Shown piece by piece: positions 58,196 to 64,000 of a stretch of DNA of 64,000 nt (positions are counted from its first letter, which is position 1; each line of letters starts with the position of its first letter). Both the position numbers and the translations under genes were made by a program. The notes below the pieces were generated by a model. The model saw only the letters and a list, made by a program, of their open reading frames with translations, was not told the DNA's origin and did no database searches. The stretch comes from Alloactinosynnema sp. L-07 (GTDB taxonomy: Bacteria > Actinomycetota > Actinomycetes > Mycobacteriales > Pseudonocardiaceae). Location: NCBI RefSeq assembly GCF_900070365.1, contig NZ_LN850107.1:1426001-1490000 (forward strand), given 5' to 3'.

Positions 58196-59451
58196 AGTTG
58201 GCCGTTGTCGGCGGCGGATCCACCTACACCCCCGAGCTGATCGACGGCTTCGCCCGGCTGCGAGAGGTGCTGCCGCTCACCGAGATCGCCTTGATCGACC
58301 CCGACGCCGACCGGCTCGCGCTGGTGGCGGGCATGTCGGAGCGGATCCTGCGCCGGACGGGCTGCTCGACCCGGATCACCACCTGGGCGGCGGTCGAGGA
58401 CGGCGCGCGTGCCGCCGACGCCGTGTTGATCCAGCTGCGGGTGGGTGGTCAGGTCGCGCGGCACCTGGACGAGACGGTGCCGCTGACCTGCGGGTGCGTC
58501 GGCCAGGAGACCACCGGGGCGGGCGGGCTGGCGATGGCGCTGCGGACCGTGCCGGTGGTGTTGGACGTGGCGGCCAAGGTCGCCGAGGTCGCGCCGGACG
58601 CGTGGATCGTGGACTTCACCAACCCGGTGGGGATCGTGACCCGGGCGCTGCTCGACGCCGGGCACCGGACGATCGGGCTGTGCAACGTCGCGATCGGCTT
58701 CCAGCGCCGGTTCGCCGCGCTGCTCGACGTCGAGCCCGCCCAGGTGTCGCTCGACCACGTCGGCCTCAACCACCTGACCTGGGAGCGAGCCGCCTACATC
58801 GACGGTGTTGATGTCTTGCCCGAGCTGCTTGCCAAGTACGGTCCGGAGATCGCCGAACAGGTGGTGTTGCCGGTGTCGTTGCTGCACCTCCTCGGCGTGG
58901 TTCCTTCGTATTACCTGAGGTACTTCTACGAGCACGACGCGGTGGTGCGCGAACAGCTCGTGACGCCCAGCCGCGCGTCCGCGGTGTCCGAAGTGGAGCG
59001 GAAGCTGCTGCGGATCTACGCCGACCCGACCGTCGACGCCAAGCCGGAACTCCTGGGCAAGCGCGGCGGCGCCTTCTACTCGGAGGCGGCGGTCGCGCTG
59101 CTGACGTCGCTGCTCGGTGGCCGGGTCGACACTCAGGTGGTGAACGTCCGCAACAACGGCACCCTCCCGTTCCTGCCGGACGCGGCGGTGATCGAGGTGC
59201 CCGCCACGGTGTCTCGCGACGGCGCCGTCCCGAACGCGGTCGCGCCGGTCGACCCGCTCTTCGCCGGGCTGATCGCGAACGTCTCGGCCTACGAGGAACT
59301 GGCCGTGCGAGCCGCGATCGGCGGCGCCGAGGACCTGGTGGTGCGGGCGCTGCTGGCGCATCCGCTGGTGGGCCAAGCCGACAAGGCGGCCGACCTGGCG
59401 CGACGGGTGATCGACGCCAACCGGGCACATCTTCCCTGGGCCGCCGCGTGA
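58192..59451 (+). CDS. Family 4 glycoside hydrolase (6-phospho-beta-glucosidase-like)
   Basis: 419 residues. GH4 enzymes use NAD+ and Mn2+ in a redox mechanism. Visible are the NAD-binding VVGGGSTYTPELIDGF, LIQLRVGGQVARHLDE, the CGCVGQETTGAGG loop, metal-ligand Cys and His regions GLCNVAIG and DHVGLNHLTWER. Most similar to 6-phospho-beta-glucosidases. Because ABC import delivers unphosphorylated sugar, the kinase encoded next may provide the phosphate, or this member may act on free disaccharide. Confidence 0.9.
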   Translation: MKLAVVGGGSTYTPELIDGFARLREVLPLTEIALIDPDADRLALVAGMSERILRRTGCSTRITTWAAVEDGARAADAVLIQLRVGGQVARHLDETVPLTCGCVGQETTGAGGLAMALRTVPVVLDVAAKVAEVAPDAWIVDFTNPVGIVTRALLDAGHRTIGLCNVAIGFQRRFAALLDVEPAQVSLDHVGLNHLTWERAAYIDGVDVLPELLAKYGPEIAEQVVLPVSLLHLLGVVPSYYLRYFYEHDAVVREQLVTPSRASAVSEVERKLLRIYADPTVDAKPELLGKRGGAFYSEAAVALLTSLLGGRVDTQVVNVRNNGTLPFLPDAAVIEVPATVSRDGAVPNAVAPVDPLFAGLIANVSAYEELAVRAAIGGAEDLVVRALLAHPLVGQADKAADLARRVIDANRAHLPWAAA

Positions 59452-60419
59452 GCGTGCGGACGATCCTCGCGGTGGACGGTGGCAACAGCAAGACCGACGT
59501 CGCCGTGCTCACCGAGGCGGGCGCGATACTCGGCCGCGCGCGCGGACCGGGCTTCGAGCCGCACCGGGTCGGCGTCCCCGCCGCGGTGGACGTGATCGCC
59601 GAGACCGTGCGGCAGGCGATGGGTGACATCCGCCCGCCGTTCGCCGACCACGTCGCCGCCTTCCTCGCGGGCGCCGACCTCCCAGAGGAGGAAGAAGCCC
59701 TCCGCGCCGAGTTGGAGCGTCGCGGCTACGGCCGGACCGTGGAAGTCGGGAACGACACCTTCGCCATCCTCCGGGCCGGGGCCCGACACGGCTGGGGCGT
59801 CGCGGTGGTGTGCGGCGCGGGGGTGAACGCGGCAGGCGTCGGGCCGGACGGCCACGTCGCCCGCTTCCCGTCTCTCGGGCGGATCAGCGGCGACTGGGGC
59901 GGCGGCATGCACCTGGCCGAGGAGGTGCTGTGGCACGCGGTCCGCGCCGAGGATGGCCGCGGGCAGGCGACGGCGCTGGCGCCGATGGTCCGCGCGCGCT
60001 TCGGGGTGGACCAGGTCGTGGACGTCGCGCTCGGGCTGCACCGCGGCGAGATCGCCATGTCGGACCTCGACGGGCTGGTGGTGCCGCTGTTCGTGTTGGC
60101 CAAGTCCGACGAGGTCGCCGCCGAGATCGTGGGGCGGATGGCGGACGAGGTGTGCGCGCTCGGCACGGTGATCCTGGATCGGTTGGGGCTGCTGGACACC
60201 CCGACCGAGGTCGTGCTCGGCGGCGGGATCCTGACCGCGGGGGATCCGGCGTTCACCGAGGCGATCCGCGCGAAGTACGCCAAGCGCGCACCGCTGGCCG
60301 AGTTGGTCATCGGGTCGAGGGATCCGATCGTCGGCGTGGCCCAATTGGGCCTCGACCGGCTCGACGCCCCACCGGCGGCCTATGACCGGGTGGCCGACGA
60401 GTTGGCGACTATGACGTGA
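59448..60419 (+). CDS. BadF/BadG-type sugar kinase (N-acetylglucosamine kinase-like)
   Basis: 323 residues, GTG start overlapping the GH4 stop. ASKHA kinase fold: phosphate-1 loop LAVDGGNSKTDVAVL, phosphate-2 VVCGAGVNAAGV, a DWGGG motif (GRISGDWGGGMHLAEEV) and adenosine loop VLGGGILTAG. Eukaryotic-type GlcNAc kinases share this family. Likely phosphorylates the amino sugar released or imported by the operon. Last gene; it converges on the SARP gene with an 11-bp overlap. Confidence 0.88.
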   Translation: MSVRTILAVDGGNSKTDVAVLTEAGAILGRARGPGFEPHRVGVPAAVDVIAETVRQAMGDIRPPFADHVAAFLAGADLPEEEEALRAELERRGYGRTVEVGNDTFAILRAGARHGWGVAVVCGAGVNAAGVGPDGHVARFPSLGRISGDWGGGMHLAEEVLWHAVRAEDGRGQATALAPMVRARFGVDQVVDVALGLHRGEIAMSDLDGLVVPLFVLAKSDEVAAEIVGRMADEVCALGTVILDRLGLLDTPTEVVLGGGILTAGDPAFTEAIRAKYAKRAPLAELVIGSRDPIVGVAQLGLDRLDAPPAAYDRVADELATMT

Positions 60420-63408
60420 TCGGGGAGTTCTCGGCGTACTCGCGGGCACCGTGGTCACGGAACACGGCCAAGGCGGCGGCTCGAAGCCCGTCGGCGAGCT
60501 CGGGTTCGCCGCGGGCGTCGTGCAGCAGGGCCACGTCCCAGTCGGTGCGGGCCGACCAGAGCGGGGCCTCCATCGTCGCCCACAGCGTTGTCGCCGCGGC
60601 CAGACAGGAGGCAGCGTCGTCCAGGCTCCCCTCGGCCAGGTGCAGCTCGCCGAGCGTGCGCAGGGTGACGGCCTGACCCCAACGGTCGCCCATGGCCTGG
60701 CAGACCGCCAACGACGACTCCAGCGGTTCGAGCGCCAGGTCCGCCTGTCCGAGGCGCAGCCGCGCCTTGGCCAGGGCGCGCACGCAGTAGGCCTCCATCA
60801 GTTTGTCGCCGACCTGGTGGAAGATCGCCGCGGCCTGCTCGCACGCCCGCACCGCCGCCGTCAGGTCACCACGGGCGCGGTGGAACAGCCCCATGGACCG
60901 CAGGACGAGCCCTTCGCCGCGGCGGCTGCCGATCCGCCGGTACGCGGCGAGCGAGTCCGCCAGATCGGCCCACCCGGTGTCGTAGTCGCCGCGCTCCAGC
61001 CGGACGGATCCGCCGACCCGCTTGGCGTTGGCGACCCCGGCCACCTCGCCGAGTTCGTCGAACAGCGCCGCCGCCTGGTCCAGGAAGTGCAGCGCCTCCA
61101 CCAGTCTGCCGGGTTCCCGGCACGCGGCGCCCAGACCGGAGAGGGCCACCGCCTGCCCGTGGGGGTCGCCGAGTTCCCGGAACAGGCCCAGCGCCGCGCT
61201 GAAGTGCTGACGGGAGTCGAGGAAGCGGTCCTGCAGGTACCGCAGCTGGCCGAGTTCGGCCCGCATGACGGCCTCGCCGTAGCGGTCCTCCGCGCGGCGG
61301 ACCGCGGCGAGCGCGGCCCGGTTGATCCGCTCCCGGGATTCGAACCGGTTGACGCCGAGGAAGGACGGCCCCAGTGACGCGGAAGCGAAGTGGCGGACCA
61401 GGTCGTGCACGCCGAGGGCGGCGGCCCGCTCGACGCCGACGACCAGCGCGGGCTGTTCGATCTCGAACCACTCGTAGGGCGCGGCCATCACCAGCGCGAC
61501 CATCTCGGCCGAGACCGGATAGTCCCGGATCGTGGGGCGCCGCCACTGGATCTCGTTGGGCGGCGACTCGGCGGCGAATGCGTCGGCGAGGGTGAGCCAG
61601 CCGCCCAGCACCCTGGCCACGGCGGCCGACAAGTCCTCAGTGGACTCATCGCTCTCGGCGCGTTCGCGGCCGTAGATCCGCACCAGGTCATGCAGGTGGT
61701 AGCGCACGCAGCCGAGATCATCGACCCTGGCGAAGTCGACCAGGTGGGCGTCGACCAAGCGCTCGGCGAGCCGTTCGGCCTCGGCCTCGGTGGTGTCCAT
61801 CAGCCAGGCGAGGATCCACAGCGAGAACTCGGGCACGCCGAGATAGCCGAGACGACGCAAGGCGGTTTGGTCTGACTCGTCGAGTCGGCGGTAGGTGTAC
61901 TCGAAACTGGCCCGCACCTCCAGATCGGCGATGGACAGCTCGTCGAGTCGGCGCCGTTCGTCGGCGAGCCGGTCGGCCAGCAAGGTCAGCGGCCAGCGCT
62001 GGCGGGTGGCCAGTCGCGCGCCCGCGATCCGGATGGCCAGCGGCATCCGGCCGCAGTGCTCGATGATCTCCCGGGCGGGTCGCTCCTCGGCCCGCACCCG
62101 ATCGGCGCCGACGATCCGGCTCAGCAGCCCGAACGCCTCGTCGGCGTCGAGCACGTCGAGGTCGACCGGGAGCGCCCCGGCGAGCCCGACCAGTCGGTTG
62201 CGGGCGGTCACCAGCACCGCGCAGCCCGCTCCGTCCGGGAGCAGCGACTGGATCTGCTGACCCGTGGCCGCGTCGTCGAGCAGCACCAGCACCCGACGAT
62301 CGGACAGGACGCTTCGGTAGAGCGCGGCGCGCTCGTCGGCGGCCGCGGGCATTTCGGCCTGGCCGACGCCCAGTGCCTTGAGGAAGCGCCCCAACACCTC
62401 ACCGGGCTCCGCCGGCGCGTCGGTCATCCCGCGCAACTCGGCGTACAGCTGTCCATCGGGGAAGAGTTCGGCGAGTTGGCGGGCGATCCGTGCGGCCAGC
62501 GCCGACTTTCCGCTGCCGCCGCGTCCGGTGATCACCTGGACGGGGGCCGCGAGGTTGTCCGGCCGCGGTGTCAGTGCCTCGACCACGGCCGCGATCTGCG
62601 GCGCGCGGCCGGTGAAGTCGGCGGTGGACGCGGGCAGCTGCGCCGGGACCAGGATGGACGACTCCGCGACCAGCGGCCCCCGCAGACTCGGGTCCGCGCC
62701 CAGGATGGCCTGGTGGATCGCCGCCAGCTCCGGCCCCGGATCGACACCGAGCTCCTCGACCAGCCCGTCCCGGCCGGTCCGGTACGACGCCAGGGCCTCG
62801 GACTGCCTGCCCAGCCGGTAGAGCGCGACCATGTGCTGGCCGCGGAACCGCTCGTTGGTCGGATACCGGCCGACCAGCGCGGTCAGCTCCGGCAGCAGCC
62901 GGTCCTGGCGGCCCAGTTCGAGGTCGGCGGCGATGCGTTCCTCGGTCGCGGTCAGCCGCAGCTCGTCGAGCCGGGCGGCCTCGCCGGTGAGCGTCTCGCC
63001 CAATCCGTCCAGTGCGGGCCCGCGCCACAGCGCGAGCGCGGCGTCGAGCAGGTCGGAGGTCGTCCGCGGGGTCGACGCGCGGCGGCCTTGGTCGAGCAGC
63101 CCGTGGAAGACGTCGAGGTCGAGCGTGTCCTCCGGCAGGTTCACCGTGTAGCCGGGCGGCCGAGTGACGATGAGGTCATCGATCCCGTGCTCGGTCAGCG
63201 CCCGGCGCAACGTCTTGACGTAGGTCTGGATCACGCTCCGCGCGGTCGCGGGCGGCTCACCCGGCCAGATGACCTCGATGAGCCTGCCGACGGACACGAC
63301 CCGGCCGGACTCCAGCAGCAGCGCGGCGAGCAGGGCCTGTGGCTTCGCCCCGCCCAGCGGCACCGGGCGACCCGACGCCACGACCTCCAGCGGACCCAGG
63401 ATCTTCAC
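60409..63408 (-). CDS. AfsR/SARP-family regulator with NB-ARC and TPR domains
   Basis: 999 residues from GTG 63408, placed just before KILGPLEVVASGRPVPLGG where SARP proteins normally begin; a GTG at 63510 is in frame and would add 34 residues. Domain order: OmpR-type DNA-binding domain (1 to about 95), bacterial transcriptional activator domain (about 98-243), NB-ARC ATPase with P-loop GRGGSGKS at 295-302 and VLVLLDDA, then TPR repeats from about 650 to the end. Such proteins activate secondary-metabolite or secreted-protein genes. The divergent CHAP gene is the nearest candidate target. Confidence 0.92.
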   Translation of the reverse strand: MKILGPLEVVASGRPVPLGGAKPQALLAALLLESGRVVSVGRLIEVIWPGEPPATARSVIQTYVKTLRRALTEHGIDDLIVTRPPGYTVNLPEDTLDLDVFHGLLDQGRRASTPRTTSDLLDAALALWRGPALDGLGETLTGEAARLDELRLTATEERIAADLELGRQDRLLPELTALVGRYPTNERFRGQHMVALYRLGRQSEALASYRTGRDGLVEELGVDPGPELAAIHQAILGADPSLRGPLVAESSILVPAQLPASTADFTGRAPQIAAVVEALTPRPDNLAAPVQVITGRGGSGKSALAARIARQLAELFPDGQLYAELRGMTDAPAEPGEVLGRFLKALGVGQAEMPAAADERAALYRSVLSDRRVLVLLDDAATGQQIQSLLPDGAGCAVLVTARNRLVGLAGALPVDLDVLDADEAFGLLSRIVGADRVRAEERPAREIIEHCGRMPLAIRIAGARLATRQRWPLTLLADRLADERRRLDELSIADLEVRASFEYTYRRLDESDQTALRRLGYLGVPEFSLWILAWLMDTTEAEAERLAERLVDAHLVDFARVDDLGCVRYHLHDLVRIYGRERAESDESTEDLSAAVARVLGGWLTLADAFAAESPPNEIQWRRPTIRDYPVSAEMVALVMAAPYEWFEIEQPALVVGVERAAALGVHDLVRHFASASLGPSFLGVNRFESRERINRAALAAVRRAEDRYGEAVMRAELGQLRYLQDRFLDSRQHFSAALGLFRELGDPHGQAVALSGLGAACREPGRLVEALHFLDQAAALFDELGEVAGVANAKRVGGSVRLERGDYDTGWADLADSLAAYRRIGSRRGEGLVLRSMGLFHRARGDLTAAVRACEQAAAIFHQVGDKLMEAYCVRALAKARLRLGQADLALEPLESSLAVCQAMGDRWGQAVTLRTLGELHLAEGSLDDAASCLAAATTLWATMEAPLWSARTDWDVALLHDARGEPELADGLRAAALAVFRDHGAREYAENSPITS

Positions 63409-63582
63409 CTGGACGGCGGTGCTCGGTGCGGTCAAAGGGTCGATCCATTCGGTGCCACGGGCGCTGTCGAGACGCCAGTGTGGCACGAACGAACCGCCGC
63501 TACGCCGCACTTACAGCAAAGTTTCAGCACCGGCGTCGAGCCTGCTCTTGGCCGCTGAACGCGTCCAGGAGAGGGGACAGCC

Positions 63583-64000
63583 ATGCCAGGTCTTCGCACA
63601 GTGATCGCGGTGGTGCTCAGCGTGCTGGTGGGCGCCGGGGTGATCGTCGTGTCCGGTCCGGCGGCCATCGCCGCCGCCGAGCCATCGATCGTGTCGATCG
63701 CGGAGGCGGAGCTGGCCGACGCCACCCGCAACCACGAGGAGCCGATGGGCAGCGACTGCAACTTCTACGTCGGCCAGACCCGTCCGCACATGGGCGCGTG
63801 CGGCGCGTTCGGCGGCTCGACGTGGCGGTCGGCGAGTTGGTGCGCGGACTTCGCCAAGTACGTGTGGCGCAAGGCGGGCGACATCGAGGCCGCGATGCCG
63901 GACCGGGCGGGCAACCTCAACGGCTGGGCGCATTCCTTCTACGAGTACGGCAAGCGCAACGGCACCTGGCACCCGCGCGAGAGCGGCTACCTGCCCCGGC
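63583..64000 (+). CDS. Secreted CHAP-domain protein, N-terminal part (runs off the window)
   Basis: 139 codons are visible from ATG 63583 (AGGAGAGGGG upstream). Signal peptide (LRTVIAVVLSVLVGAGVIVV ending near AIAAA), then a CHAP-like domain: CNFYVGQTRPHMGACGAFGG and WRSASWCADFAKYVWRKAG with the putative catalytic Cys in SWCADF. CHAP enzymes cut peptide or amide bonds in peptidoglycan. The catalytic His is beyond the window end. Divergent from the SARP regulator. Confidence 0.85.
   Translation, partial: MPGLRTVIAVVLSVLVGAGVIVVSGPAAIAAAEPSIVSIAEAELADATRNHEEPMGSDCNFYVGQTRPHMGACGAFGGSTWRSASWCADFAKYVWRKAGDIEAAMPDRAGNLNGWAHSFYEYGKRNGTWHPRESGYLPR

Noticed and set aside
60451..61377. Plus-strand frames opposite the SARP regulator's TPR region
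   Set aside because: Low-complexity Arg/Gln/Val shadow of the TPR coding sequence.

Overview
The window is 64 kb of very GC-rich DNA with dense, often ATGA/GTGA-overlapping genes, many GTG starts and a strong G/C third-position bias. It carries a Pup-ligase/PafBC locus, a Tat locus, WXG100-type proteins, an AfsR/SARP regulator and an ECF42 sigma factor. Together these point to a filamentous actinomycete; Pseudonocardiaceae is my best guess, from gene content only.

1-10.7 kb is a conserved core. pafA (Pup ligase), pafB-pafC (WYL DNA-damage regulators), a small membrane protein, tatA, tatC and the SKI2-type helicase helY run rightward. pafA has a near-consensus PafBC-type promoter whose predicted transcription start is its own ATG. 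To the left, a PAP2-phosphatase/lipid-kinase fusion (frameshifted as given) and a MOSC protein run the other way.

10.7-26 kb is accessory: regulators paired with one or two enzymes (TetR/methyltransferase, ArsR-like/MFS, MarR/DJ-1, HxlR/oxidoreductase), most with a clear palindromic operator. It also holds an Xaa-Pro peptidase with an Lrp regulator, a GDSL esterase, an ECF42 sigma factor with its YCII partner, and a secreted S37 peptidase. A 152-bp inverted-repeat element ends inside the marR stop region.

26-33.5 kb is a lysine-degradation cluster: kamA (lysine 2,3-aminomutase) divergent from kdd, an amidohydrolase, kamD, kamE (B12-dependent 5,6-aminomutase) and kal. kce is not here. A LuxR HTH relic follows.

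33.6-44.4 kb holds two TetR regulators, an orphan KdpE-like regulator, lutABC (lactate oxidation), an MsiK-type sugar ABC ATPase, an SMP-30 lactonase with a FadR-type regulator, and a small membrane protein/XRE/oxidoreductase operon. 44.4-44.77 kb is gene-free and full of inverted repeats.

44.8-49.2 kb is the most interesting part. A TPR-LuxR regulator lies divergent from a four-gene operon: a small WXG100-like helical protein, a 567-aa protein joining an N-terminal WxG domain to a C-terminal calpain-type (C2) cysteine peptidase with Cys/His/Asn all present, a small cytoplasmic protein, and a lipoprotein. This looks like a type VII-secreted protease effector with candidate immunity or inhibitor proteins.

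49.2-64 kb holds gluconokinase, a second YtcJ-like amidohydrolase, a TetR/membrane-protein pair and a spermidine-synthase-like protein. Then comes an amino-sugar/disaccharide import operon (ROK regulator, NgcE/F/G-like ABC proteins without ATPase, GH4 glycosidase, BadF-type sugar kinase). A large SARP-NB-ARC-TPR regulator and the start of a secreted CHAP-domain protein close the window. The ATPase at 39.4 kb probably energises the importer. No rRNA, tRNA, CRISPR array or intact IS element was seen.
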